DNA from: Bradyrhizobium sp. Tv2a-2
Lineage (GTDB): Bacteria; Pseudomonadota; Alphaproteobacteria; Rhizobiales; Xanthobacteraceae
Assembly (NCBI RefSeq): GCF_000472425.1
Contig: NZ_AXAI01000043.1
Coordinates: forward strand, 1-32,039
Direction: 5' to 3'
DNA: 32,039 nt
Numbering within the stretch: the first letter of the stretch is position 1; each line of letters begins with the position of its first letter. The notes below the pieces were generated by a model. It made no database searches. It was not told where the DNA came from and saw nothing but the letters and a program-made list of their open reading frames with translations. The translations under genes and the position numbers were made by a program. Shown piece by piece: positions 8,537 through 18,579 of this stretch.

Positions 8537-8845
8537 TCAGCCCTTCATCAGATTGACATCTTCAACCGCGATCGAGCCGCGGTTGCGGAAATACACGACA
8601 AGGATCGCAAGGCCGATCGCGGCCTCGGCGGCGGCAACCGTCAGCACCAGCAGCGCGAACACCTGGCCGACGATGTCGCCGAGGAAGGTCGAGAACGCCA
8701 CCAGGTTGATGTTGACTGCGAGCAGGATCAACTCGATCGACATCAGGATGACGATGATGTTCTTGCGGTTCAGGAAGATGCCGAGGATGCCGAGCGTGAA
8801 CAGGATCGCGCCGACCGCCAGATAATGTCCGAGCCCGACGATCAT
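8537..8845 (-). CDS. nuoK: NADH-quinone oxidoreductase subunit K
   Basis: This 102-residue, three-helix complex I membrane subunit (ND4L homologue) carries the conserved glutamates used in proton translocation, in MSIELILLAVNINLVAFS and LTVAAAEAAIGLAILV. I chose the ATG at 8845 because it overlaps the nuoJ stop as ATGA and gives the usual length and start (MIVGLGHYLAVGAILF); an in-frame ATG three codons earlier is possible but unlikely. Confidence 0.96.
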   Translation of the reverse strand: MIVGLGHYLAVGAILFTLGILGIFLNRKNIIVILMSIELILLAVNINLVAFSTFLGDIVGQVFALLVLTVAAAEAAIGLAILVVYFRNRGSIAVEDVNLMKG

Positions 8846-9480
8846 TGCACCCACTCCGCCGCATCCGCGTCCTGCAGTCCCTGGCCCGAGGCGACCTTGC
8901 GCACGGCCATGGCGATCTCGGGCGTCCGCGCGTTCTGCACGTTGATATCCTGCCGCTTGATATAGGCCTTGTGGCGCAAGGTCAGCACGATGGCGCCGAT
9001 CATCGCGACCAGCAGCACCATGCCGGCCAGCTGGAAGTAATGGATGTACTTGGTATAGAGCACGAGCCCGAGCGCCTCGGTGTTGGAGACATTGGTCGGG
9101 ATCGGGGATGTGATCTGCTTGCTGACGGTGGGGTTGATCACCCAGAAGCCGACGGTCAAGAGCAGCTCGAACATGAAGATGCCGCCGACCACGAGGCCAA
9201 CCGGCAGATATTCGATGAAGCCCTCACGCAGCTGGTCGAAATCGACGTCAAGCATCATGATCACGAACAGGAACAGCACGGCGACCGCGCCGACATAGAC
9301 CACGATCAGGATCATGGCCAGGAACTCGGCGCCCATCAGCACGAACAGGCCCGACGCGTTGACGAAGGCCAGGATCAGGAACAGCACGGAGTGGACGGGG
9401 TTGCGCGAGGCAATCACCATCACCGCAGATGCCACGCAGACGGCGGCAAACAGGTAAAAGAACAGCGCGGGAAGAATCAT
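8842..9480 (-). CDS. nuoJ: NADH-quinone oxidoreductase subunit J
   Basis: This 212-residue membrane subunit of complex I (ND6 homologue) has five predicted helices. The characteristic third-helix stretch GAEFLAMILIVVYVGAVAVLFLFVIMML, with its pi-bulge tyrosine, is present. The start at 9480 gives MILPALFFYLFAAVCVASA, typical of NuoJ. An open frame extends further upstream but is antisense to nothing recognisable and overlaps nuoI out of frame. The stop overlaps the nuoK start by ATGA. Confidence 0.95.
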   Translation of the reverse strand: MILPALFFYLFAAVCVASAVMVIASRNPVHSVLFLILAFVNASGLFVLMGAEFLAMILIVVYVGAVAVLFLFVIMMLDVDFDQLREGFIEYLPVGLVVGGIFMFELLLTVGFWVINPTVSKQITSPIPTNVSNTEALGLVLYTKYIHYFQLAGMVLLVAMIGAIVLTLRHKAYIKRQDINVQNARTPEIAMAVRKVASGQGLQDADAAEWVQ

Positions 9481-9497
9481 TATTGGTCCCCGTCCCC

Positions 9498-9986
9498 TTA
9501 CCGGTACGGCGCGTCGAGCGCGATCGCCTTGGCGATCTCGCGCTCCCAGCGGTCCCCGTTGGCGAGCAGCTTGGCCTTGTCGTAGTAGAGTTCTTCGCGC
9601 GTCTCGGCCGCGAACTCGAAGTTCGGCCCCTCGACGATGGCGTCCACCGGGCAGGCCTCCTGGCACATGCCGCAATAGATGCATTTCACCATGTCGATGT
9701 CGTAACGCACGGTGCGGCGGGTGCCGTCATTGCGGCGCGGCCCGGCTTCGATGGTGATGGCCTGCGCAGGACAAATCGCCTCGCACAGCTTGCAGGCGAT
9801 GCAGCGCTCCTCGCCGTTGGGATAACGGCGCAGCGCGTGCTCGCCGCGGAAGCGTGGCGAGATCGGCCCCTTCTCGAAGGGATAGTTGAGGGTCGGCTTC
9901 GGCTGGAAGAAGTAGCGCATGGCGAGGAAGAACGCCGATACGAACTCGGACAGAAGCAGCGACCGGGCGGTGGCTTTGACACTCAT
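9498..9986 (-). CDS. nuoI: NADH-quinone oxidoreductase subunit I (two [4Fe-4S] clusters)
   Basis: This 162-residue ferredoxin-like subunit links the peripheral electron chain of complex I to the N2 cluster in NuoB. The two cluster motifs are C62-x2-C65-x2-C68-x3-C72 (RCIACKLCEAICP) and C102-x2-C105-x2-C108-x3-C112 (KCIYCGMCQEACP), the ligands for N6a and N6b. I chose the ATG at 9986, giving MSVKATARSLLLSEF, just 8 bp after the nuoH stop; the upstream open frame lies inside nuoH. An amphipathic N-terminus is typical for membrane docking. Confidence 0.96.
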   Translation of the reverse strand: MSVKATARSLLLSEFVSAFFLAMRYFFQPKPTLNYPFEKGPISPRFRGEHALRRYPNGEERCIACKLCEAICPAQAITIEAGPRRNDGTRRTVRYDIDMVKCIYCGMCQEACPVDAIVEGPNFEFAAETREELYYDKAKLLANGDRWEREIAKAIALDAPYR

Positions 9987-9994
9987 GGCGGACC

Positions 9995-11065
9995 TCACTT
10001 CGGCGCGATGTCGGCGAAATGCAGCACGCCGGCCACGACCACCACCATCACCAGCGACAGCGGCAGGAACACCTTCCAGCCGAGCCGCATCAATTGGTCG
10101 TAGCGGTAGCGCGGCACGATCGCCTTTGCCATCGCGAACAGGAAGAACATGAAGAACAGCTTCAGCGCGAACCAGATCACGCCGGGAATCCAGGTGAAGG
10201 GTGGCAGCGCCACCGGCGGCAGCCAGCCGCCCAGGAACAGGATGGTGGCCAGCGCGCACATGGTGGTGATGGCGACATACTCGCCGAGCATGAACAAGAG
10301 ATACGGCGTCGAGCCGTATTCCACCATGAAGCCCGCGACCAGCTCGGATTCCGCTTCGACGAGGTCGAAGGGCGGACGGTTGGTTTCCGCGAGCGACGAG
10401 ACGTAGAACACCACGAACATCGGCAGCAGCGGCCAGACGTACCAGTTGAGGATGGTGAGCTGCGGCAGGCCGATCAGGCTCGCAAGCCCGCGGGTATTCT
10501 GCGCTTCCACCACGGCCGACAGATTGAGCGAGCCGGCGCACAGCAGCACCGTGATAATCACGAAGCCGATCGAGACCTCGTAGGACACCATCTGCGCGGC
10601 CGAGCGCAGCGCGGCCAGGAACGGGTATTTCGAGTTCGACGACCAGCCGGCCATGATGATGCCGTAGATCGATAACGACGAGATCGCGAAGATGTAGAGG
10701 ACGCCGACATTGATGTCGGAGATCACCCAGCCGAGATTGGTCGGGATCACCGCCCAGGCTGCGAGCGCCAGCACGCAGGAGACCAGCGGCGCCAGCAGGA
10801 ATACGCCCTTGTTGGCGCCGGCCGGGATGATCGGCTCCTTCAGCACGAACTTCAGCAGGTCGGCGAAGGATTGCAGCAGGCCGAAGGGCCCGACCACGTT
10901 GGGGCCCCGGCGGATCTGCACGGCCGCCCAGATCTTGCGGTCGGCGAGCAGGATATAGGCGATCGCGATCAGGAGCACGACCAGCAGCAACACGCTTTCC
11001 GCGACCATTATGATCAGCGGCCAGAGGAAGCCGGTCCAGAATGAGCTTGCGAAGAAATCAGCCAT
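9995..11065 (-). CDS. nuoH: NADH-quinone oxidoreductase subunit H
   Basis: This 356-residue, eight-helix complex I subunit (ND1 homologue) forms the quinone entry chamber and the junction between the two arms. The diagnostic loops RRGPNVVGPFGLLQSFADLLK (near residue 55) and ETNRPPFDLVEAESELVAGF (near residue 230), rich in the conserved glutamates and arginines of the quinone site, are present. Length is normal. It begins 10 bp after the nuoG stop and ends 8 bp before the nuoI start. Confidence 0.96.
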   Translation of the reverse strand: MADFFASSFWTGFLWPLIIMVAESVLLLVVLLIAIAYILLADRKIWAAVQIRRGPNVVGPFGLLQSFADLLKFVLKEPIIPAGANKGVFLLAPLVSCVLALAAWAVIPTNLGWVISDINVGVLYIFAISSLSIYGIIMAGWSSNSKYPFLAALRSAAQMVSYEVSIGFVIITVLLCAGSLNLSAVVEAQNTRGLASLIGLPQLTILNWYVWPLLPMFVVFYVSSLAETNRPPFDLVEAESELVAGFMVEYGSTPYLLFMLGEYVAITTMCALATILFLGGWLPPVALPPFTWIPGVIWFALKLFFMFFLFAMAKAIVPRYRYDQLMRLGWKVFLPLSLVMVVVVAGVLHFADIAPK

Positions 11066-11075
11066 CAGATCACGC

Positions 11076-13151
11076 TTATTCCGCTGCCGTCAGCATCCGC
11101 CCTGCGGCCAGGCGCGAACATTCCGCCATCACCGCCGAGGCGCGAGCGATCGGGTTGGTCAGGTAGAAATCCTCAACCGGAGACTTGAACGCCGCCTTCT
11201 CCAGGCTGCCGCCCTTGCCCGCCAGCACCTTGATCGCGCCGGCGTCGGCCGGCTCGATATGGTCCATCCGCTGCAGAAGCGGCACGGCCTTGAAGATCGC
11301 CTTGCGCAGTTCGGCAAGAGAGTCATAGGGCAGCTTCTTGCCAAGCACATCCGACAGTGCCCGGATGATCGCCCAGTCCTCGCGCGCTTCCCCCGGTGGG
11401 AAGGCCGCGCGGCCCGCCATCTGCACGCGACCTTCGGTGTTGACGTAGATCGCGGACTTCTCGGTGTAGGCGGCCGAAGGCAGGATGACGTCGGCGCGGT
11501 GGGCGCCGCGATCGCCATGGGTACCGATATAAACCACTAAGGTCCCGTCCGGCACCTTCGTCTCGTCGGCGCCGAGCAGGAACAGCACATCCAGCGTGCC
11601 GAAGGTCGTCATCTGCGCAGCGTTCAAGCCGCCTGCTCCCGGCGTGAAGCCGATGTCCAGCGCGCCGACACGGGACGCCGTGTCGTGCAGCACCGCAAAG
11701 CCGTTCCAGCCGTCCTTGATGGCACCGAAATCGCCCGCAAGCTTGGCAGCGAGCGCTAGCACCGCTGCGCCGTCATGCCGTCCGGCCGCGCCCGATCCGA
11801 CCAGGACGATCGGGTTCTTGGCATTCTTGAGTATGTTGGCGAATGCGCCTTTGCCTGCCGCGAGTTCGCTCAGGGAATCCGTGCCGGCGCCGAGATAATC
11901 GTAATCATAGGTGAGATCAGCCTGCGGGCCGATGACGCCGATCTTGAGCTGGCCGGTACGCCAGCGCTTGCGGATGCGGGCGTTGAGCACCGCCGCTTCC
12001 TTGCGCGGATTGGCACCGACGATCAGGAGCGCATCCGCCTGCTCGATGCCGGCGATGGTCGGATTGAACAGATAGGAGGCGCGGCCAAGCTTGGCGTCAA
12101 AGGCGTCGCCGCCCTGAACCGCGAGATTGGTCGAGCCCCATTTCGCCAGCAGATCCTTCAGCGCGAACATCTCTTCGACGCCCGCGAGATCGCCGGCGAT
12201 GGCGCCGACGCGCTTGCCGTCGATGCGGGCGGCCTTGGCGGCGATCGCGGCAAAGGCTTCCTGCCACGAGACGGCGCGCAGCTTGCCGTTCTCGCGAACA
12301 TAAGGCCGGTCAAGACGCTGCATGCGCAGGCCGTCGACGACGTGGCGGGTCTTGTCGGAAATCCATTCCTCGTTCACGGACTCGTTGATGCGCGGCAGGA
12401 TGCGCATCACCTCGCGGCCACGGGTGTCTACGCGGATCGCCGAGCCGACACCGTCCATGACGTCGATCGACTGGGTCTTGCCGAGTTCCCAGGGCCGTGC
12501 CGCGAAGGCGTAGGGCTTCGAGGTCAGCGCGCCCACCGGGCAGATATCGACGAGATTGCCCTGAAGCTCCGAGCTCAGCGCGTGCTCGAGATAGGTCGTG
12601 ATCTCCATGTCCTCGCCGCGGCCGGTCGCGCCCATTTCCGGCGTGCCGCAAACTTCCGCCGAGAAGCGGACGCAGCGCGTGCACTGGATGCAGCGGTTCA
12701 TCGAGGTCTTGACCAGCGCGCCCAGATATTTGTCCTCGACCGCGCGCTTATTCTCGGCGAAACGGCTGGTATCGACGCCGTAGCCCATCGCCTGGTCCTG
12801 CAGATCGCACTCGCCGCCCTGGTCGCAGATCGGACAGTCCAGCGGATGGTTGATCAGCAGGAACTCCATCACGCCTTCGCGCGCCTTCCTCACCATCGGC
12901 GAGCGGGTCGAGATTTCCGGCGGCTCGCCCTTCGGGCCCGGACGGCAGTCGCGCACGCCCCAGGCGCAGCTTGCGACCGGCTTCGGCCCGCCCTTCACCT
13001 CGACCAGGCACATCCGGCAATTGCCGGCAATCGACAGGCGCTCGTGGTAGCAGAACCGCGGAATTTCGGCACCCGCGGCTTCGCACGCCTGCAGCAGCGT
13101 GTACTCCGGCGGCACATCGATCTCTTTGCCATCGACGATGATCTTGGTCAT
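11076..13151 (-). CDS. nuoG: NADH-quinone oxidoreductase subunit G (Fe-S protein)
   Basis: This 691-residue, 75-kDa-type subunit sits in the peripheral arm of complex I. The N-terminal domain carries a [2Fe-2S] site (C34, C45, C48, C62), then a His-coordinated [4Fe-4S] site (H102, C106, C109, C115), then another [4Fe-4S] site starting at RCIQCTRC. A molybdopterin-oxidoreductase-like fold without cofactor makes up the rest. The length is close to the mitochondrial-type 75-kDa protein and shorter than E. coli NuoG (about 900 residues). It starts 4 bp after the nuoF stop. Confidence 0.96.
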   Translation of the reverse strand: MTKIIVDGKEIDVPPEYTLLQACEAAGAEIPRFCYHERLSIAGNCRMCLVEVKGGPKPVASCAWGVRDCRPGPKGEPPEISTRSPMVRKAREGVMEFLLINHPLDCPICDQGGECDLQDQAMGYGVDTSRFAENKRAVEDKYLGALVKTSMNRCIQCTRCVRFSAEVCGTPEMGATGRGEDMEITTYLEHALSSELQGNLVDICPVGALTSKPYAFAARPWELGKTQSIDVMDGVGSAIRVDTRGREVMRILPRINESVNEEWISDKTRHVVDGLRMQRLDRPYVRENGKLRAVSWQEAFAAIAAKAARIDGKRVGAIAGDLAGVEEMFALKDLLAKWGSTNLAVQGGDAFDAKLGRASYLFNPTIAGIEQADALLIVGANPRKEAAVLNARIRKRWRTGQLKIGVIGPQADLTYDYDYLGAGTDSLSELAAGKGAFANILKNAKNPIVLVGSGAAGRHDGAAVLALAAKLAGDFGAIKDGWNGFAVLHDTASRVGALDIGFTPGAGGLNAAQMTTFGTLDVLFLLGADETKVPDGTLVVYIGTHGDRGAHRADVILPSAAYTEKSAIYVNTEGRVQMAGRAAFPPGEAREDWAIIRALSDVLGKKLPYDSLAELRKAIFKAVPLLQRMDHIEPADAGAIKVLAGKGGSLEKAAFKSPVEDFYLTNPIARASAVMAECSRLAAGRMLTAAE

Positions 13152-13155
13152 TGCT

Positions 13156-14481
<1,326 letters not shown>

Positions 14482-14483
14482 GA

Positions 14484-14531
14484 CTAGAAAGCTTTCCGAT
14501 CCGAACGTGGGGTGACCGCGGCGGGCTTCAT
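14484..14531 (-). CDS. Possible 15-residue mini-ORF between nuoE and nuoF
   Basis: The sequence MKPAAVTPRSDRKAF is encoded by a frame whose ATG overlaps the nuoE stop codon as ATGA and whose stop lies 2 bp before the nuoF ATG. The peptide has no recognisable domain. It could be a coupling leader that lets ribosomes pass from nuoE to nuoF, or the vestige of a longer intervening gene. It could also be chance. Confidence 0.3.
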   Translation of the reverse strand: MKPAAVTPRSDRKAF

Positions 14532-15139
14532 GTCGTTTCCTTCAGCGTGGTCGGCCCGGTGATGGGCGCCGAGAACTGCCGGCCGTTTTGCGGACCGGGC
14601 TTCGGCGGATTGCCTGCGGCAAAGCCGTCGAGGACCTTGCCCAAAGTTTCCTTGGTGAGGTCCTCGTAGGTGTCCTTCCAGATCATGACCATCGGCGCGT
14701 TCACGCAGGCGCCGAGGCACTCGACCTCTTCCCAGCTGAAATTGCCGTCCTTGGAGAGGTGAAACGGATCATGATGGATGCGGCTTTGGCAGACTTCGAT
14801 CAGGTCGCCGGCGCCGCGTAAGCGACACGGCGTGGTGCCGCAGACCTGGACGTGGGCCTTCTTGCCCACCGGCTGCAGCTGGAACATGGTGTAGAAGGTC
14901 GCGATCTCGAGCATGCGAATGAGGGGCATGTCGAGCATGTCTGCAACGCAGCGGATCGCGGCTTCCGAGACCCAGCCCGCGTTCTGCTCCTGGGCCCGCC
15001 ACAGGATCGCGATCGCGGCGGAGGCCTGCCTGCCTTCCGGATACTTGGTGATCTCGCGCTTGGCCCAGGCGAGGTTCTCCTCGGTGAAGGCGAAGCTTTC
15101 CGGCTGCTGTTCTTTTGGCGCAAGGCGGCGAACGGACAT
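14528..15139 (-). CDS. nuoE: NADH-quinone oxidoreductase subunit E ([2Fe-2S])
   Basis: This 203-residue, 24-kDa-type subunit is a thioredoxin-fold protein binding cluster N1a next to NuoF. Ligands C100, C105 (CGTTPC) and C141, C145 (CLGAC) are all present. The N-terminal helical domain with EIATFYTMFQLQPVGK is typical. A proline-rich C-terminal tail of about 30 residues extends past the conserved domain, as in other rhizobial NuoE. It starts 14 bp after the FkbM-type methyltransferase gene. Confidence 0.95.
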   Translation of the reverse strand: MSVRRLAPKEQQPESFAFTEENLAWAKREITKYPEGRQASAAIAILWRAQEQNAGWVSEAAIRCVADMLDMPLIRMLEIATFYTMFQLQPVGKKAHVQVCGTTPCRLRGAGDLIEVCQSRIHHDPFHLSKDGNFSWEEVECLGACVNAPMVMIWKDTYEDLTKETLGKVLDGFAAGNPPKPGPQNGRQFSAPITGPTTLKETT

Positions 15140-15153
15140 CGTGTTCTAGACTC

Positions 15154-16113
15154 TCATTGCATGCGACGCGCGACATCGGCGTTGAGCGCATTGATCCGGC
15201 TTTGCCAGAACGCGCTTTGCGTGCCGAAGACGTTGTAGCCGACGTGGGTGGAGACCTTGATGCGGTCGAGAATCGAAAGCTCGGTCACGGTCTCCAGGCG
15301 GTTGGAACGGGGATCGTAGACGATGAGCTTGAGTGGGGTCTTTTCGAGGATGTAGCGCGAGACGGTGTGATCGGGATCGTTGCCGTGCTCCTCGCACAGG
15401 ATCACGCTGTCGCCCTCCAAGAGCCGCGAGCCGCCCTTGATCGCCTCGACCTCGACGCCCTCGACGTCGAGCTTGATCAGATATTTTCCATCGGCCGAAA
15501 TCTTGCCGTCGTCGATGAGGTCGTCGAGCGCGATGACCGGGACTTCCTCGCCGCCACTGTTGGCGCCGGCGATGCTGAAGGCCTCATGCTTGGTGCCGGT
15601 GAGATGCGCGGTGCCGCGCGCTGCGCCGATCGCACATTTCATAACCTCGAAGCGACAGTCGTTGACTTCAGCATTGTTTGAGAGCTTGGCGAAATTCTGC
15701 GACGACGGCTCGATCGCGATCGCCCGGTGCGAGCCGAACGGGCGGCTCGACACCAGGACCGACCAGTAGCCGTAGTTGGCCCCGCAATCGATCAGCGTGT
15801 AGTCGACGTCGGCGGAATGGCGGAACAGCAGCTCGAGCTCGTCTTCGTAATGATAGGACCGGTTGAGCAGCTTGCTCCAGTAGCCGTCGCCATAGGGAAA
15901 CTCGAAGACAGCGTCTTTGTTGAGCCTGATCGCGATGTTGCGTTCCGGCAGCGTCTTGCGCAGCAGGTTGGCGCAACCGATGTAGCCGCGATGCGAGAAA
16001 TGGGAGGAGATCTTCGAGCCGGTCGCCAATGCCAGCGCAGCCGTGCGTTCCCAGAGGTTTGCACCCTCCAGGGCTCCTGAAGCACGGTCGAACTGGATTG
16101 GCGCCTGCGCCAT
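15154..16113 (-). CDS. FkbM family SAM-dependent methyltransferase embedded in the nuo cluster
   Basis: This 319-residue protein has a class I Rossmann methyltransferase domain of the FkbM type. The SAM-binding motif LIDCGANYGYWS is at residues 107-118, an acidic residue at the end of strand two is in AIEPS (Glu135), and the FkbM signature LIKLDVEGVE is at 212-221. The roughly 100-residue N-terminal part is not recognised. No signal peptide is seen, so it is probably cytoplasmic. The ATG at 16113 shares a base with the nuoD stop (TGATG); a GTG one codon earlier is an alternative. FkbM itself is an O-methyltransferase of a macrolide. The substrate here is unknown; being coupled to nuoD and sitting inside the complex I run suggests, but does not prove, a role in complex I modification or assembly. 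Confidence 0.9.
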   Translation of the reverse strand: MAQAPIQFDRASGALEGANLWERTAALALATGSKISSHFSHRGYIGCANLLRKTLPERNIAIRLNKDAVFEFPYGDGYWSKLLNRSYHYEDELELLFRHSADVDYTLIDCGANYGYWSVLVSSRPFGSHRAIAIEPSSQNFAKLSNNAEVNDCRFEVMKCAIGAARGTAHLTGTKHEAFSIAGANSGGEEVPVIALDDLIDDGKISADGKYLIKLDVEGVEVEAIKGGSRLLEGDSVILCEEHGNDPDHTVSRYILEKTPLKLIVYDPRSNRLETVTELSILDRIKVSTHVGYNVFGTQSAFWQSRINALNADVARRMQ

Positions 16114-17309
16114 CACCGATCAACCTCTCCGAACACGATATCGAGCGAACCGAGGATGGCGGAGACGTCCGCGAGCAGATGGCCCTTGCAAAGGAAGTCC
16201 ATCGCCTGAAGATGCGCAAAGCCCGGCGCGCGGATCTTGCACTTGTAGGGCTTGTTGGTGCCATCGGCGACGAGATAGACGCCGAACTCGCCCTTCGGCG
16301 CTTCCACCGCGGCATAGACCTCGCCTTCCGGCACGTGGAAGCCTTCGGTGTAGAGCTTGAAGTGATGAATTAAGGCTTCCATTGAGCGCTTCATCTCGCC
16401 GCGGCGGGGCGGGAAGATCTTGTGGTCCTGCACCACGACCGGGCCCTGCCCGTCCGGCGCTTTCAGCTTGGCGATGCACTGCTTCATGATCCGCACCGAC
16501 TGTCGCATCTCTTCCATGCGGATCAGGTAGCGGTCGTAGCAGTCGCCGTTCTTGCCGATCGGAATGTCAAAATCCATCTCGGCGTAGCATTCGTAAGGCT
16601 GCGCCTTGCGCAGGTCCCAGGCCGCACCCGAGCCGCGCACCATTACGCCGGAGAAGCCCCATTCCCAGGCCTGCTTCAGCGTCACCTTGCCGATGTCGAC
16701 ATTGCGCTGCTTGAAGATGCGGTTGGCGGTCAGCAGCCGGTCGAGGTCGTCGACCACTTTGAGGAATGGATCGCACCAGGCGTCGATGTCGTCGATCAGC
16801 TTGGGCGTCAGATCCTGGTGCACGCCGCCGATGCGGAAGAAGGCCGCATGCATGCGCGAGCCGGAGGCGCGCTCATAGAACACCATCAGCTTCTCGCGCT
16901 CCTCAAAGCCCCACAGCGGCGGGGTGAGCGCGCCGACGTCCATCGCCTGCGTGGTGACGTTGAGCAGGTGAGAGAGAATGCGGCCGATCTCGCAATAGAG
17001 CACGCGGATTAGTTGGCCGCGCCGCGGCACCTCGATGCCGAGCAGCTTCTCGGCCGCGAGACAGAACGCGTGCTCCTGGTTCATCGGCGCGACATAGTCG
17101 AGCCGGTCGAAATAGGGAATCGCCTGCAGGTAGGTCTTGGCCTCGATCAGCTTCTCGGTGCCGCGATGCAAGAGCCCGATATGCGGGTCGACGCGCTCCA
17201 CCACCTCGCCGTCGAGTTCCAGCACCAGCCGAAGCACACCGTGCGCGGCCGGGTGCTGCGGGCCGAAATTGATGGTGAAATTACGCAGGGTTTGGCTTTG
17301 TTCATTCAT
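16113..17309 (-). CDS. nuoD: NADH-quinone oxidoreductase subunit D (49-kDa type)
   Basis: This 398-residue subunit forms the quinone-reduction site together with NuoB. The conserved entry loop GPQHPAAHGVLRL is at residues 16-28 and DPHIGLLHRGTEKLIE at 41-56. The C-terminus ends with the family motif VFGEVDR. NuoD is separate from NuoC, unlike the fused NuoCD of E. coli. Arg49, in HRGTEK, is equivalent to the arginine that is dimethylated in the mitochondrial 49-kDa subunit (from memory). The gap to nuoC is 48 bp, and the stop codon overlaps the methyltransferase start. Confidence 0.97.
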   Translation of the reverse strand: MNEQSQTLRNFTINFGPQHPAAHGVLRLVLELDGEVVERVDPHIGLLHRGTEKLIEAKTYLQAIPYFDRLDYVAPMNQEHAFCLAAEKLLGIEVPRRGQLIRVLYCEIGRILSHLLNVTTQAMDVGALTPPLWGFEEREKLMVFYERASGSRMHAAFFRIGGVHQDLTPKLIDDIDAWCDPFLKVVDDLDRLLTANRIFKQRNVDIGKVTLKQAWEWGFSGVMVRGSGAAWDLRKAQPYECYAEMDFDIPIGKNGDCYDRYLIRMEEMRQSVRIMKQCIAKLKAPDGQGPVVVQDHKIFPPRRGEMKRSMEALIHHFKLYTEGFHVPEGEVYAAVEAPKGEFGVYLVADGTNKPYKCKIRAPGFAHLQAMDFLCKGHLLADVSAILGSLDIVFGEVDR

Positions 17310-17357
17310 GGTGCGCCCTCCACTCCTGGGCGAATAGCGATTGGCGGACGGGCAACC

Positions 17358-17972
17358 TCACGACTTTGTCCCCGCCTTCTCGTCGCCGGGGAGCACGGGA
17401 TAGTCCGCGCCTTCCCAGGGCGAGAGGAAATCGAACTTACGGAATTCCTGGTTGAGGCGAACCGGCTCGTAGACCACCCGCTTCTCCTGGTCGTCGTAGC
17501 GCACCTCGACAAAGCCGGTGAGCGGGAAATCCTTGCGCAGCGGATGTCCCTCGAAACCGTAGTCGGTCAGAAGGCGCCGCATGTCGGGATGGCCGGTGAA
17601 GATCACGCCATAGAGGTCATAGGCCTCGCGCTCGAACCAGTCGGCGCCCGGAAAGACGTCGATGATCGAGGGGACCTGCGTCGTCTCGTCGGCATGAACC
17701 TTGAGCCGGATGCGGGCGTTCAAGGTCGGAGAGAGGAAGTGGTAGATCACGTCGAAGCGCTTGTCGCGCGCCGGATAGTCGACGGCCGTGATGTCGGTGA
17801 TGTTGACAAAGCGGCAGTTGGGATCGTCGCGCAGGAACTTCACGACATCCACGATTCTGCCGGCTTCGACCGCTACCGTGAGCTGGCTGTAGGCCACCTC
17901 ATGTTCGAGCGCGGCGCCCGGAAGCGCGCTCACGATCCTTTGCCCCAGGGCGTCGAGCCTGCCGTCGTCCAT
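17358..17972 (-). CDS. nuoC: NADH-quinone oxidoreductase subunit C (30-kDa type)
   Basis: This 204-residue peripheral-arm subunit of complex I has the signature stretches DWFEREAYDLYGVIFTGHPDMRRLLTDYGFEGHPLRKDFPLTG and the closing FDFLSPW. I chose the ATG at 17972 (MDDGRLDALGQR), 13 bp after the nuoB stop; the longer open frame upstream runs inside nuoB. Length is normal for a stand-alone NuoC. It contains no redox cofactor and helps assemble NuoD with the electron chain. Confidence 0.95.
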   Translation of the reverse strand: MDDGRLDALGQRIVSALPGAALEHEVAYSQLTVAVEAGRIVDVVKFLRDDPNCRFVNITDITAVDYPARDKRFDVIYHFLSPTLNARIRLKVHADETTQVPSIIDVFPGADWFEREAYDLYGVIFTGHPDMRRLLTDYGFEGHPLRKDFPLTGFVEVRYDDQEKRVVYEPVRLNQEFRKFDFLSPWEGADYPVLPGDEKAGTKS

Positions 17973-17985
17973 CTCTTGAAACCTT

Positions 17986-18579
17986 TTAGCGTTCGATCGT
18001 GCCTGTGCGGCGGATCTTCTTCTGCAGGAGCAGCACGCCGTAGAGCAGCGCCTCCGCGGTCGGCGGGCAGCCGGGCACGTAGATATCGATCGGCACGATG
18101 CGGTCGCAACCGCGGACCACCGAGTAGGAATAATGGTAGTAGCCGCCGCCATTGGCGCATGAGCCCATCGAGATGACGTAGCGCGGCTCCGGCATCTGGT
18201 CGTAGACCTTGCGCAGCGCCGGCGCCATCTTGTTGGTGAGCGTGCCCGCTACGATCATCACGTCGGACTGACGGGGCGAGGCGCGCGGCGCAAAGCCGAA
18301 TCGCTCGACGTCGTAGCGCGGCATCGAGACCTGCATCATCTCGACCGCACAACAGGCGAGCCCGAAGGTCATCCACATCAACGAGCCGGTGCGGGCCCAG
18401 GTGATGAGGTCATCGGCGGCGGCGACAAAGAAGCCCTTGTCCGACAGCTCGTGATTGACCTCGAGGAAATAGGGATCGTTGGCGCCGACCGGCTTGCCGG
18501 TCGAAGGATCCAGGATACCGGTCGCGGCTGGCGCAACCAGCGGGCCCTTGGTTGGGGTGGCGGTTGGGCTCAATCCCAT
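17986..18579 (-). CDS. nuoB: NADH-quinone oxidoreductase subunit B (cluster N2)
   Basis: This 197-residue subunit binds the terminal [4Fe-4S] cluster N2 next to the quinone site. Ligands Cys76 and Cys77 (adjacent), Cys141 and Cys171 are all present, in LACCAVEMM, GSCANGGG and VPGCPPTAE. The start at 18579 (MGLSPTATPT) is preferred over an in-frame ATG seven codons upstream because it overlaps the nuoA stop by 10 bp and matches related proteins. The extended N-terminus before the FFVAAADDLITWA motif is usual in alphaproteobacteria. Confidence 0.95.
   Translation of the reverse strand: MGLSPTATPTKGPLVAPAATGILDPSTGKPVGANDPYFLEVNHELSDKGFFVAAADDLITWARTGSLMWMTFGLACCAVEMMQVSMPRYDVERFGFAPRASPRQSDVMIVAGTLTNKMAPALRKVYDQMPEPRYVISMGSCANGGGYYHYSYSVVRGCDRIVPIDIYVPGCPPTAEALLYGVLLLQKKIRRTGTIER

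Noticed and set aside
9498..10541. Extended open frame of 347 codons upstream of nuoI
   Set aside because: The upstream part lies inside nuoH in another frame; only the last 162 codons are NuoI.
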